From the IMG/VR virus record IMGVR_UViG_3300030060_000055, positions 1 through 58,571 of that record: a stretch of 58,571 nucleotides of DNA, one strand, 5' to 3'. Origin of the DNA: a virus. This document shows, one piece after another, positions 27,140 to 37,609 of this stretch. Made by a program: the position numbers and the translations under genes. Under the pieces are notes generated by a model that saw only the letters and a program-made list of their open reading frames with translations, was not told the origin of the DNA and did no database searches. Numbering within the stretch: position 1 is the first letter of the stretch; every line of letters starts with the position of its first letter.

Positions 27140-30100
27140 ATGGCAGACGAACCAAGAAACACACCAAATCCTTTTGAGATATTTGGTTCAAATACTGGTA
27201 ATGTACCTGACCAATTTGATATTTTTGATACATATCAAAGACCTCCAACACAAGACAATACTTCCGAGCAACTAGGCACTGATAAAGTTAATGATAGATC
27301 ATTACCTATATTTGGTCTTGCTACAAATAACTTTACCCCTGAAGAAAACGATTGGATAGACAGCGTTATAGCTGCACCCAGAGGTGTATTGCGTGGTGCT
27401 GCAAGAACTATACCCTTATTAGGTGAAGGTGTATGGGGCATATTAGATTTAGCAACTAACCTTTCAGGAAAAGAAGATTGGTTGAATCCTAGAGAAAGTG
27501 CATTCATAGCTAGAATGGATGAACTGCGTGATGCTATTGGCTATGAAGATAGTGTAGCTGGTAGAACAGGTGAAGCATTAGGTAGCATACTAGGTTTTGT
27601 AGGGTCAACTATACTTACAGGTGGTGCTGGAGCAGCATCAAGAGTAGGTGCTGGTTATAACGCACTAAAAGCTGGAGAGTTAACTGCTGGGGCAGCAACT
27701 AAAAGTTTAGCATCAGCTATGCAAATAGCAGCACCGGGTTCTGCTATAGGTGTAGGAGAAGCTAGTGGAAGGATGCGTGAGTATGAAGCTGAGATAGGTG
27801 AAGATTTATCTATAGCAGATAGAAACTTGGCAACAGCACTTGCTATACCTTTAGGTGCAACAGAGGTACTACCTATAGTTAGACCTTTATCTATATTATT
27901 TTCTAAGATAACTAAACGAGGATTGCCTAAAGAAACTATTGATAGCTATATGGATTTAGCTAAGTCAGCTGCCATAACTGGTACAGCAGAGGGTGTGCAA
28001 GAAGCATTAGCAAGTATAGGTCAAGATGCTATTGAGAAGGGTGTATATAACGAATCAGCAACTATAGGTGATTCTATAGCATCAGAGTTTGGATATGGTG
28101 GTGGTGCTGGTGCTATCTTTGACTTAGGTGTTAACTTACTTACTAAAGGTAGACCAAGAGGAGGTAGACCTGTTGGACCAGTAGAAGATGATACAGGTGG
28201 ATTATCAGGAACAGAAGCTACAGAGGTAGAAGATGCATCTACTTTAGATGAAGGTAGACCTAACACAGTAGCACAGTTTCAAGGTAGTGAAGAGATAGTA
28301 TTAGATAATGAATTTGAAGTGCCTAAAGATGCAGAGGGTGATGCGGTAATACCTCCTGATGTAAAAGTTGATGATGAAGTAGATATGTATGATGCTCTTG
28401 GCAATTCATACAAAGCTAGAGTTACTGCCGTATCAGATTCTGGTAGCATAAAAATTATAAATCAACAGGGTGAAGAAGTTGTTGCAAATATGAGTCCTAC
28501 AGCAACTACATCTAATGTTAATAATCCAAATTATGAGTTTAAAACAGTAAGCCCTGCATTTAAAAAGTCTGTTAATAATAAAAAAAATGTAAGTGAGTTA
28601 AATGAACAAGAAATAGCAGCAGCACAACTTGCATTAGAAGCACGTATTGAAGAGGCTGGTATTCAATTGATTGGGTTAGATGCACTACAAGATTTAAACG
28701 CTCTCAAACTACATCAAAAAAGAAGACAACAACCTTTAGATACAACTGTTGAGAATCAAACTAAATTAGGACCACAACAAGAAATAGAAGCACAAGCACA
28801 GGCATTTAAAGATGAAGTGCCAACAATACCTGATGCTGAAGAACAAATAAAAACAGAAGCTGTAAGACAACAGTTACAAGAAGTAAGTCCTGAACTGCAA
28901 GCAAATTTAGATCAAGAGGTAGAACTTGAAAGGCAAATACAACAAGCAGAAGATGCTGACAATTTGAATGAAGCAGATGATTTAAAAGAAAAAATAAATC
29001 AAGTAAAAGATAAACAAACAGAGTTAATTAAAAAACAAAAAACACCTATAAGAAGAAGTAGATTAATACAAACTTTTAATAGACCAGATGGTGAGACATT
29101 TACAGCAAGATTTCCTGATAGAGAAAGTGTAGATGCATTTAGTAATAAGAATGTAGTTAAAACTAAAAACAAATTAAATTTAACTACACCAGCATACAAT
29201 CAGTTTAAAACTAAATATGATTCTTATGTAGCTGAAGAAGTTAACTCAGCATATAAATCTGATACAAGAGAATTTAAGTTACAAAGCTTTAGAGACTTTG
29301 TGGCACAAGAACAAGGTTCAGTACAAGTAGGAGATATATTAAGTCAAACAACTCTTAAGAATATTGATCCTAATGATGCAGCGTTTAAACGATTCTTGTA
29401 TCTAAATACAAAGAAAAGAAATTTAAAAGACTTAAATGGTCTACAAAGAAAAGAAATTTTCAGACAAATAGAAGCTTTGCCTACACAAACAGCAGTCAAT
29501 ACAAGTATAGATAAAGCATTTAGTGAAAGCATAGATAATAGACAAGCATTTAGTAAAGCTGAAGCTATAAAAGCTAGAACTAAAGAGTTAGAAAATAAAT
29601 ATACCAAAGCACAACTATTAGATTTAGCTAAAACTAATGGTGTAAGTGAAGAGTTTATACAAGATGCAGTAGGCACTAGAGACAAAACAACTATAGCAAA
29701 AGGTATAGCAAGAAAAGAAATACAGAATCAAATATCAGCAGAAGAAAACTATGAACAAGTTGTAAGTAGAAGTGTTCCTAATGTACAAGTTAGGAAAGTA
29801 AAAACTAAAGCAGCTGACCAAGCAAGAGGATTTCAACAATATAGTGTGTTATATCCTGATGACACAATTATAAAAACTTTAGTGCCAGCAAATATAGATG
29901 TTGCAGATGCAAAGGAGCAAGCAGCTAGACAAACATTTACACAAAGAGTAGAAAGATTAGAAGAAGAAAATATAAAAACTAAAGATGTACCAGATGCATC
30001 ACAACAAGATTATATACAGGCTGTTACTAACTCACTGTTTAAACGCACTAACCCATTAGCAGAATTATTATCTATAGCTGGACCACAAGTAAAACAAAGT

Positions 30101-33100
30101 AGAACACCAGCAATACAAACAGAACAAGTCCAAGACCTAATAGAAGAAGCACCGCAGTTAGAAGCACCTGATCTATCTGGCATTAATTATCAGGGAAACT
30201 TATATAAGTTTAAAGACAATATAAATGCCAGTGATTTTATAATGAATTTAAGGCGCATAGCTAAAAGAACTATGCCTGATGCAGATGTAGTTGCAGTAGA
30301 TACATTGTTTAATGAAAGTGGTGAAGAAGTAGCTGGTGTAACTATTGGTGACATAATAGCTATAAATTTAGAAACTAATCCTGAAAATGGTAGACCTAGA
30401 TTTGCTTCACCTACAGATACTGTCTATCACGAAGCTGTTCATTACTTTATAAATAATAATTATTTTAAACCAGAAGTTTTACAAATCTTAGCTGAGAATC
30501 AACAAAGAATATTTGATATAGCTGAGACAAGATTTGGTGGAAAAGTAGGTACTTTTGAAGAAGCTGTTGCTATAGCATCAGGATATTACAACGAACAAAA
30601 ACTACAAGGCAGAACCCCTTTTGAATTTACACCCGGAATAAGAAGAGTATTTGAACCTCTATTTAAATTTTTTAATCAGGTTGCTAAATACTTTAGTGGC
30701 AAAAAATATAGGAAACTAGAGGATGTATTTGATGCTATAAGAACAGGTGATTTATATCAAGATGCTGTAGATAATCCTAAGATACTTAGTCCACCACAAC
30801 AACAGTTCCAAGAAGAATTGTTTAAACAAACTGGATATGTAGGCTCATACAAAGGCGGATCAATAACAGAAGATATGAATCTTGATTATGATTCAAATAG
30901 AAACATGACACCTTTGTATAGCAGAACACCTTCTTTTGGTTTACAAGAACTAAAGATTAGTGAAATGGGTCAAAGGATTGATAGGTTACAAGATGCTGTA
31001 AATAATACTAAAACTAAATCTACTAAAGCAGATAAATGGTTAACAACTAATAAACAAGGACAAGAGTTATTAACAGGCTCTAACGTGCCTTTTAATAAAC
31101 TTTACCTACAAGATACTAGATTAGATGAATGGTTGTCAGAACAAGTTAATGAAGATGGCAATCCAAGAGAAGTAAGCATAGATGAAATAAAAAATTATTT
31201 AAAAACTAATACTGGTTTTATATCTATGCAAATGACAGGCGGTGATACTACAACTTATGTAAGAGCAACTAATATAAATGAACAACAAACTATAGAGTAT
31301 TATCAAAATGAAATTTTAAATAGCACTATAGCTTTAAATCAATTTACGTCAGGTGTGCAATCACATTTAGTTAATAGGGATGATACATATAAAGCATTAA
31401 AAGAAGAGTTTTATACAGGACCAGACGATCAAGGTTCAGGAGCATTCTACGATTTAACAAGAAATTTAGACCAAATAGAAGAGTCTTATAAAAAATTAAA
31501 TCTTTCTATGAAACAACCTATAGGAAGAAACTTTGATGTTTTAAGACAAGCATTAAATGTAGAAACTAAATCACCTGATTTTCTTTTTTCAGATGCTAAA
31601 GCTGGAGAAATAGAGACAGCTATAAATCAATTAACTGTATCAGGGCAGTTGCTACAAAATACAGATGCTCTAAGAAAGGCTGATCCTGATGGTCATTTAG
31701 AAAAATTTTTAGTAGCTTTAGAAAATAATAAAATAGTTAGTGATCCTATAATAGAAATATTAGATGAGATAAATACAGACTCATTTGATGGCGGTAATAG
31801 GTACAATAAATTAGATTTACAAGATAATAAATTAACTCAATTAGTTAATGCAAGAAATCAAGCAAAAAGACAAAACGAATATTTTACAAGGTTGTTATAT
31901 GGAGAGGGTACAACAGGTGAACTTAATCCTGTAATAAGATCATCATTTGAATCTGCTGGATATGCAACAACTCCCGGTTTTAACATAGATACTACAAGTG
32001 GTAAGTTTACTGATATACAAAGATTAGCATTTCAAGCTATTAAAGATGGCAATCCTAATAAATCAGAAGGACAAATAATACAAGAACGTCTACAAGGAAT
32101 ACCACAAGAAGTTGCAAACTTTACAGAAGATCAATTAGCAGAGTTTACACGTAGACGTAGATTTGATGGTGAAGATTATGGAACTACAGTACACGTAGAA
32201 AATAGTAGAAATGTTGTTTACGCTTGGAATCCCGGTGCTTCGCAAGAACAAAAAGGATACTATTCAAATCCACATTTTCCTAACTCTATACGTAACGCTT
32301 TTGTTCATGCAAGAATAAAAGATGTTTATGTATTAGATGATAATAATACTTTAAAGAAAATATTATTTATAGATGAAGTGCAGTCTGATATGTATGCAGA
32401 TGTAAAGAAAGCTATAGACAAATACTTAAATGAATTAAATGATGGTGATCCTAGAAAAGAAGGAGGTGCATCTTCTTTGACAGAAGCAGAAGTAAAAGAA
32501 GCATTAGAAGGTTATCCAACTACTCAAGATATGCCAGCTGTACCACTTATAGGATTTCCTAAACCTAACTTTAATAAGTGGCAAGATTTTATTATTGAAG
32601 AAATGAATATGCTTGCTGTTAATGAAGGGTTTGATGGCATAGCTATTGCTAGTACAGCAATACAAGCAGAAAGAAATGGTAATAATCTTAAGAACAATTT
32701 TAACTTTTTAAGTTTTTATCCTTCAGTAAAACCATCAGATATTTCTACCAATCTTAGTACAGAATTAACTCATACTCCTTCTGGACAAACAGTAGAAGAA
32801 AGCACTTTATTACAACAGGGATATTTAACACAAGAAGAATTAAATCAAGACGATCCTGTTACTCCTAAATTTATTAGAAGTGCAGCAGCACAATATTTTG
32901 GTGATGTATTTTCAAGAGATACTAACTCATATGAATTTAAAACATATGTAAATTATGCACGTTTAGTAGGTATGACAGATGGATTTATTACTAAAGATAT
33001 GACTTTATCTTTACAAGAATCTAATCCTATTCGTGGGCATTTTGTAGATGGTGTGAATTATTTAGGTAGAGGTATTGGAGAGACACAAGTAGGTAGTGTA

Positions 33101-36100
33101 TCTTCTATATTACCAAATGATCTTGCTGATTTAATTATAGGTCAAATACAAAATGGCATCAGATCAAATATGCAAAGACCTGATATCAATGTAATTACAC
33201 AACAAGAAGCTAGGCAAGATCAAAATAATAATTTAACTATTGATACTTCAAGGTTATTACGTAATGCAGGTAATCAATCAGCTATAGGTGCTGGATATAT
33301 AAACTTAAGAAAGTTAACTGATAATCAAACACAACAGTTTTTTTCTAAGTCAGGATGGGATATATATAGCAATACATACCCTAATAAAATTAAAAAATCT
33401 TTAGATAAACTAGGTATTAAATATGAAACACAAGGTCAATCTGTTAAGGAAATAATACAAGATATATTTGGTGCAGATTCTGATGTGACTATTAATAATG
33501 TAGTAGATAGAGACTTTCATTCTAATAGATTATATCAAGCACCATATGACGAGTTAGTAGAGCAAGAACAATTTACTGTAGATGAAGTTATATTTAGAAC
33601 TAAATCTGAAATAGATGCTAGAAAAGGTAAACCTTTATTACTACAAACAGCATTTAAAGATAATGCTAGATTGCTTTATAGAGGTGAGCCAGCAAAGAAA
33701 CATCAATCAAGATTTAATGTGCCAGTATTTACTTTTGAAAGTGATGCACAAGTAGTAAACAACCCAGCGAAATATTCTAGTACACCAGCAGATGCACAGA
33801 AAGCTAGTTATTGGAAAAGAATTGTAAACTTTTTAGGTAACCTTACAGAGAGTAAATACTTTAGTGGTCTTGGTAATCTTGAACAAAGAAAAGAATATCA
33901 AAGATTAAAAGGATTAACTGCTGGTGAAATTAATAAAGCCGAAAAAGTAGCTAAAGATTTTTATAATGATCTAGGACAATATCTTAATCCTAGAAAATCA
34001 CAAAAAACTAAAGAAGAACTTAATAGAAATGTACAACAGTTTAATGCTTTTATAGAGGGTGGCATGGATGCAGACCCTGCACTTATAACAGATGAAGGTT
34101 TAAGAAAGGTTGCTGTTAAAAGTAAACAAGCTATAGATAGAATAGGACAGATGTTAGTTCAAAGAGGTGTACTACCTAGATCAAAGTTTGAAGAAAATAG
34201 AGGAACATATTTACCTTTGTTATATATGAAACATATTCTTAATAATCCAACAGGTACTAAGTTTTCATATACAAAAGCTAGGAAAGATTTAACAGATGAA
34301 ACTAAATTAATACTAGGTGATATAACAGAACTATCACCAGAGTATAGAGTTCTTGCTGGTGTACAAAGACCATTGCGTGATATGGCAATATTAGATTTTT
34401 TTAATCAAGTTTCTAAGAATCAAAACTGGGCAATACGTAATGATGATATGTTAGTTACTATTGAACAAGGTGGAGTAGAACAAAAGGTAAGTGCTTTGTG
34501 GTTATTAGAAGAAGCTAAAAGATTACAAGAACAAGCAACTTATTTTGAGAATGGTCAACCTGAACAAGCACTAGCTATGAGAAATCTTGCACAGCAATAT
34601 GAACAACTAGGAATGCCTGTAGCAGAAAGACTAGGATATGGTGCTGATAAACCATTAGATGAAAACTTTAAGAGACTACCTACTACTAAACAGTATGGAA
34701 TGATGAGAGGTGTGGCTGTAAGAAAAGAAATTTATGATGATGTCATAGGTACTTTTACTATGGGTGATACTGATAATGCTTTTAGTAAAACCATAGCTGC
34801 TTTAGAAAAAGGCACAAGTATTTGGAAACTTCTTAAAGTACCACTTAACCCACCAACTGTAGTACGTAACGTAGGTTCTAACATGATACTTATGAATATA
34901 GTTGGGGGTGTGCCTATACATAAAGTATTGCCTAGAATGAGACAAGCTATAGAACAAATAAGAAGTAATGGTAAGTATTGGAAGATAGCTGAAGATTACG
35001 GCATACAAAATACACAGTTTACAAATCAAGAAATGCTACAAATAAGTGAAGAGTATTTAGATTTGTTACAAGAAGTTGATCCACTAGGACCAGTAGCTAA
35101 GTTTTTTAGACTGCCAAAATTGTTAACTGCTAGAGTATTTAAAACTGCTGGTGATGTATATCAATTTACAGAATCTGTAGGTAAGACAGCAGTAATAATA
35201 GATGCTATGGAAAGACAAGGCATGTCAGAGTTTGATGCATTTCAACTTGCACAGAAAGCTTTGTTTGATTATTCCGATGTACCTATGGCTGGTAAGTTAT
35301 TTAGGAAAGCACCTATAGGTATGCCTTTCTTTACTTTTTATTACAAAGCATTTCCAGCTTTAGTTGAAGCAGCTATTAATCATCCATTTAGATATGCACC
35401 ATACGTAGCCTTATCAGCTGGACTTACTGCTTTATCTGCATATGCATTTGGTTTTGAAGATGATGAAGAAGAAAAGTTACAAAAAGGATTAGAGCCTTGG
35501 CTTGCTAAAAGAACAGGTGTTTATGTACTGCCTTTTAAAGACAGTGATGGAAGATATCAATTTTTAGATATAGGATATTTCTTTCCTTGGACTATGTACA
35601 CAGATGCAGTAAGAGATATAGCTGGTGGTGATTTCTTTGAAGCACAAAGGACAACAGGATTTTTATCAGGACCTTTTTCAGATATTTTCCTAGCAATTAA
35701 AACTAATAAAGACCCGTTTACACAACGTACTATATGGGATAAACGTGATCCTGTAGAAGATAGAATACAAAATATGTTTTGGTATATGTATAGTTTAGGT
35801 ATGCCTTCATGGTTAACACCTAATGGTGCTATAAGTAAAACTACTAAAGCATTACAAGATATACCTAGACCAACAGGCGCACCAGCAGATACTGTGCCAC
35901 AAGCATTGTTACGTTTTGTTGGAGTAAACGTATATGGATTAGATACAGAAGAAACTAGGATAAGAAATATTAAGAAGATGAGACAAGAGATTCTTGATAT
36001 ACAACAAAGATTTAAGTATGCAATGGCAAATCAATCTTATACACAAGAAAAGAAAGATAGATTAAGACAGAGATACATGCAGATGATTAAAGAAAAAGTA

Positions 36101-36181
36101 GATTTATTGCAAAGGTATAAAATAGATACAGCAATACCAAGACATATATTAGAAAGGGAGAGTAAATTCCAAGATGGATAG
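27140..36181 (+). CDS. giant polyvalent internal virion protein
   Basis: 3013 residues, the largest gene. The N-terminal 330 residues are hydrophobic helices (SILGFVGSTILTGGAGAASRVGAG), a likely membrane-interacting ejection region. A zinc-metalloprotease-like HEAVH is at 1097-1101. Around 1720-1830 ILFIDEVQSDM and NEGFDGIAIAST match a module found in large polyvalent phage/plasmid proteins. The C-terminal third (SIWKLLKVPLNPPTVVRNVGSNMILMN, then a hydrophobic stretch near 2755) resembles the LPD38-type tail end. Such proteins are injected with DNA and carry several effectors. No phage N4-type RNA polymerase motif was seen. Confidence 0.8.
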   Translation: MADEPRNTPNPFEIFGSNTGNVPDQFDIFDTYQRPPTQDNTSEQLGTDKVNDRSLPIFGLATNNFTPEENDWIDSVIAAPRGVLRGAARTIPLLGEGVWGILDLATNLSGKEDWLNPRESAFIARMDELRDAIGYEDSVAGRTGEALGSILGFVGSTILTGGAGAASRVGAGYNALKAGELTAGAATKSLASAMQIAAPGSAIGVGEASGRMREYEAEIGEDLSIADRNLATALAIPLGATEVLPIVRPLSILFSKITKRGLPKETIDSYMDLAKSAAITGTAEGVQEALASIGQDAIEKGVYNESATIGDSIASEFGYGGGAGAIFDLGVNLLTKGRPRGGRPVGPVEDDTGGLSGTEATEVEDASTLDEGRPNTVAQFQGSEEIVLDNEFEVPKDAEGDAVIPPDVKVDDEVDMYDALGNSYKARVTAVSDSGSIKIINQQGEEVVANMSPTATTSNVNNPNYEFKTVSPAFKKSVNNKKNVSELNEQEIAAAQLALEARIEEAGIQLIGLDALQDLNALKLHQKRRQQPLDTTVENQTKLGPQQEIEAQAQAFKDEVPTIPDAEEQIKTEAVRQQLQEVSPELQANLDQEVELERQIQQAEDADNLNEADDLKEKINQVKDKQTELIKKQKTPIRRSRLIQTFNRPDGETFTARFPDRESVDAFSNKNVVKTKNKLNLTTPAYNQFKTKYDSYVAEEVNSAYKSDTREFKLQSFRDFVAQEQGSVQVGDILSQTTLKNIDPNDAAFKRFLYLNTKKRNLKDLNGLQRKEIFRQIEALPTQTAVNTSIDKAFSESIDNRQAFSKAEAIKARTKELENKYTKAQLLDLAKTNGVSEEFIQDAVGTRDKTTIAKGIARKEIQNQISAEENYEQVVSRSVPNVQVRKVKTKAADQARGFQQYSVLYPDDTIIKTLVPANIDVADAKEQAARQTFTQRVERLEEENIKTKDVPDASQQDYIQAVTNSLFKRTNPLAELLSIAGPQVKQSRTPAIQTEQVQDLIEEAPQLEAPDLSGINYQGNLYKFKDNINASDFIMNLRRIAKRTMPDADVVAVDTLFNESGEEVAGVTIGDIIAINLETNPENGRPRFASPTDTVYHEAVHYFINNNYFKPEVLQILAENQQRIFDIAETRFGGKVGTFEEAVAIASGYYNEQKLQGRTPFEFTPGIRRVFEPLFKFFNQVAKYFSGKKYRKLEDVFDAIRTGDLYQDAVDNPKILSPPQQQFQEELFKQTGYVGSYKGGSITEDMNLDYDSNRNMTPLYSRTPSFGLQELKISEMGQRIDRLQDAVNNTKTKSTKADKWLTTNKQGQELLTGSNVPFNKLYLQDTRLDEWLSEQVNEDGNPREVSIDEIKNYLKTNTGFISMQMTGGDTTTYVRATNINEQQTIEYYQNEILNSTIALNQFTSGVQSHLVNRDDTYKALKEEFYTGPDDQGSGAFYDLTRNLDQIEESYKKLNLSMKQPIGRNFDVLRQALNVETKSPDFLFSDAKAGEIETAINQLTVSGQLLQNTDALRKADPDGHLEKFLVALENNKIVSDPIIEILDEINTDSFDGGNRYNKLDLQDNKLTQLVNARNQAKRQNEYFTRLLYGEGTTGELNPVIRSSFESAGYATTPGFNIDTTSGKFTDIQRLAFQAIKDGNPNKSEGQIIQERLQGIPQEVANFTEDQLAEFTRRRRFDGEDYGTTVHVENSRNVVYAWNPGASQEQKGYYSNPHFPNSIRNAFVHARIKDVYVLDDNNTLKKILFIDEVQSDMYADVKKAIDKYLNELNDGDPRKEGGASSLTEAEVKEALEGYPTTQDMPAVPLIGFPKPNFNKWQDFIIEEMNMLAVNEGFDGIAIASTAIQAERNGNNLKNNFNFLSFYPSVKPSDISTNLSTELTHTPSGQTVEESTLLQQGYLTQEELNQDDPVTPKFIRSAAAQYFGDVFSRDTNSYEFKTYVNYARLVGMTDGFITKDMTLSLQESNPIRGHFVDGVNYLGRGIGETQVGSVSSILPNDLADLIIGQIQNGIRSNMQRPDINVITQQEARQDQNNNLTIDTSRLLRNAGNQSAIGAGYINLRKLTDNQTQQFFSKSGWDIYSNTYPNKIKKSLDKLGIKYETQGQSVKEIIQDIFGADSDVTINNVVDRDFHSNRLYQAPYDELVEQEQFTVDEVIFRTKSEIDARKGKPLLLQTAFKDNARLLYRGEPAKKHQSRFNVPVFTFESDAQVVNNPAKYSSTPADAQKASYWKRIVNFLGNLTESKYFSGLGNLEQRKEYQRLKGLTAGEINKAEKVAKDFYNDLGQYLNPRKSQKTKEELNRNVQQFNAFIEGGMDADPALITDEGLRKVAVKSKQAIDRIGQMLVQRGVLPRSKFEENRGTYLPLLYMKHILNNPTGTKFSYTKARKDLTDETKLILGDITELSPEYRVLAGVQRPLRDMAILDFFNQVSKNQNWAIRNDDMLVTIEQGGVEQKVSALWLLEEAKRLQEQATYFENGQPEQALAMRNLAQQYEQLGMPVAERLGYGADKPLDENFKRLPTTKQYGMMRGVAVRKEIYDDVIGTFTMGDTDNAFSKTIAALEKGTSIWKLLKVPLNPPTVVRNVGSNMILMNIVGGVPIHKVLPRMRQAIEQIRSNGKYWKIAEDYGIQNTQFTNQEMLQISEEYLDLLQEVDPLGPVAKFFRLPKLLTARVFKTAGDVYQFTESVGKTAVIIDAMERQGMSEFDAFQLAQKALFDYSDVPMAGKLFRKAPIGMPFFTFYYKAFPALVEAAINHPFRYAPYVALSAGLTALSAYAFGFEDDEEEKLQKGLEPWLAKRTGVYVLPFKDSDGRYQFLDIGYFFPWTMYTDAVRDIAGGDFFEAQRTTGFLSGPFSDIFLAIKTNKDPFTQRTIWDKRDPVEDRIQNMFWYMYSLGMPSWLTPNGAISKTTKALQDIPRPTGAPADTVPQALLRFVGVNVYGLDTEETRIRNIKKMRQEILDIQQRFKYAMANQSYTQEKKDRLRQRYMQMIKEKVDLLQRYKIDTAIPRHILERESKFQDG

Positions 36182-36611
36182 AGATAAATTAGTAAAAGAA
36201 ATAATACAAGACGAAGGGTTTGAATATGAAATATATTTAGACCATTTAGGATACCCAACATTTGGTGTTGGTCATTTAATTATTCCTAAAGATAAAGAAT
36301 ATGGCATGGATGTAGGAACACCAGTATCTGAAGAAAGAATATTAGAGTGTTTAAACGCTGACATAGACATAGTGTGTATGGAGTTAGATAGAAACATGTC
36401 ATGGTGGAGAGACTTAGATGATGATAAACAAAGAGTTATGGCGAACATGGCTTTCAACTTAGGTCTACCTAGATTGGGAGGATTCAAAAAATTTTTGAAG
36501 GCTATGGAGGAAGGAGATTTCCAAACAGCCGCTGTCGAAATGATGGATAGTAGATGGGCGACACAGGTAGGGAACAGAGCCAAAAGGTTGAGAGATAGAG
36601 TGGCATCGTGA
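36174..36611 (+). CDS. endolysin, T4-type lysozyme (GH24)
   Basis: Hydrolyses the glycan strands of host peptidoglycan. The triad E14 (DEGFE), D23 (YLD) and T29 (YPTFGVGH) has the same spacing as T4 lysozyme E11/D20/T26. 145 residues, with no signal peptide, so it needs a holin. It overlaps the polyvalent gene end by 8 bases. The C-terminal part (NMAFNLGLPRLGGFKKFLKAMEEGDF..A..MMDSRWATQVGNRAKRLRDRV) is typical. Confidence 0.93.
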   Translation: MDRDKLVKEIIQDEGFEYEIYLDHLGYPTFGVGHLIIPKDKEYGMDVGTPVSEERILECLNADIDIVCMELDRNMSWWRDLDDDKQRVMANMAFNLGLPRLGGFKKFLKAMEEGDFQTAAVEMMDSRWATQVGNRAKRLRDRVAS

Positions 36612-36904
36612 CAGAAGCATTTGATCTAATAGCTAAGCTAGGACTGCCTATAGCTAGTGGATTAATAATGGCTTTCTTTATATTCTTAGTTATGAAACAA
36701 CTCATGGATGGTCTAGTAGATGAGATCAAAACCATAGAGGGTATATCTAAGATGCTTATAACAAGAGCATCAACAATGAACAACGACATCATACGTATAG
36801 ATACCAGTGTATCTAGCGCACTTAACATATCGCCAGACTTAGAACGCATAGCTAGAGCAGAGAACTTTGTAGAGGATGGCAGTATAGATGCAAGGCGAGA
36901 CTAA
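36608..36904 (+). CDS. small membrane protein, candidate holin
   Basis: 98 residues from a GTG start overlapping the lysozyme stop. One strong membrane segment (about 12-33, GLPIASGLIMAFFIFLVMKQLM) then a charged helix. Directly after lysozyme, it is the best positional candidate for a holin or antiholin. No specific family is recognised. Confidence 0.6.
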   Translation: MTEAFDLIAKLGLPIASGLIMAFFIFLVMKQLMDGLVDEIKTIEGISKMLITRASTMNNDIIRIDTSVSSALNISPDLERIARAENFVEDGSIDARRD

Positions 36905-37158
36905 TGGATATAGCAAAGATAGTACAAGACTTTGGTTTTCCTGTAGTTATGGTAGTAGGTCTAGGATATTTCGTATACTTTGTATGGCAGACTATAACCA
37001 ATAAGATAGACCCAGCAGTTGCCGAAATGAAAACAACAATCATTAGGCTTACCGACCAGCTTAGATTGTTAGATCAAGATATGATTCGTTTACAACAAAA
37101 GGTAAACACAGTCTTAGAACTTAAAGAAAAAGAAAAGGAAGATGCAAAACAACGATAA
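36904..37158 (+). CDS. small membrane protein with coiled coil
   Basis: 84 residues: one membrane segment (about 11-30, FPVVMVVGLGYFVYFVWQTI) and a C-terminal coiled coil (MIRLQQKVNTVLELKEKEKED). Similar proteins occur in marine phage lysis regions. It could be a second holin component. Overlaps the previous stop by one base and csgF by 17 bases. Confidence 0.6.
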   Translation: MDIAKIVQDFGFPVVMVVGLGYFVYFVWQTITNKIDPAVAEMKTTIIRLTDQLRLLDQDMIRLQQKVNTVLELKEKEKEDAKQR

Positions 37159-37609
37159 TATATTTGCGATTGTAGGTATAACATTGGTGTTATTAGTTGT
37201 GGTAATACAACAGTTACAGTCTGATGAAATGGTGCATCAATTTAAAAATCCTAGTTTTTCAGGTGTTGGTACATCCAGTCACTATCTAACTATAGAAAAC
37301 CAAGAGTTCTCTAGGAAAGAAGCTATACGTGAAGAGATACAAGCTTATGTAGAAGAACTAGAAAGAGAAGCTGATAACACTACGTTAGCTAGATTTATAC
37401 GTAACCTAGAGAGTAGAATATACGCACAACTAAGCAGACAATTAGTAGATAGTTTGTTTGGAGAGACTGCATCTGAGTTTGGTATCCTAGAACTAGAAGG
37501 CAACACCATAGAATACAAAGTAGAGGATGACAAAGTAACACTTATAATTACAGATGAAGAAGGCAATACAACAGAAATTACTGTACCTCTTGGTTCTTTT
37601 ACTTTCTAG
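37142..37609 (+). CDS. csgF: CsgF-like curli assembly protein
   Basis: 155 residues. After a signal-like hydrophobic segment (about 7-24) the CsgF domain begins MVHQFKNPSFSGVGTSSHYL, matching E. coli mature CsgF (FQFRNPNFGG). The helix LARFIRNLESRIYAQLSRQL corresponds to its central helix, and the end NTIEYKVEDDKVTLIITDEEGNTTEITVP to its C-terminal strands. In bacteria CsgF binds the outer rim of the CsgG pore and couples secretion to surface nucleation. It overlaps csgG by 56 bases, so the pair is co-translated. Confidence 0.85.
   Translation: MQNNDNIFAIVGITLVLLVVVIQQLQSDEMVHQFKNPSFSGVGTSSHYLTIENQEFSRKEAIREEIQAYVEELEREADNTTLARFIRNLESRIYAQLSRQLVDSLFGETASEFGILELEGNTIEYKVEDDKVTLIITDEEGNTTEITVPLGSFTF

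Noticed and set aside
27140-36181. Possible N4-like virion RNA polymerase, from the size of the protein
   Set aside because: No T7-type polymerase motifs were seen; the visible modules are HExxH, polyvalent and LPD38-like.
37142-37609. Holin or spanin call for this gene, from its N-terminal hydrophobic helix next to lysozyme
   Set aside because: The sequence after the signal matches CsgF (HQFKNPSFSG and C-terminal strands), and csgG follows.
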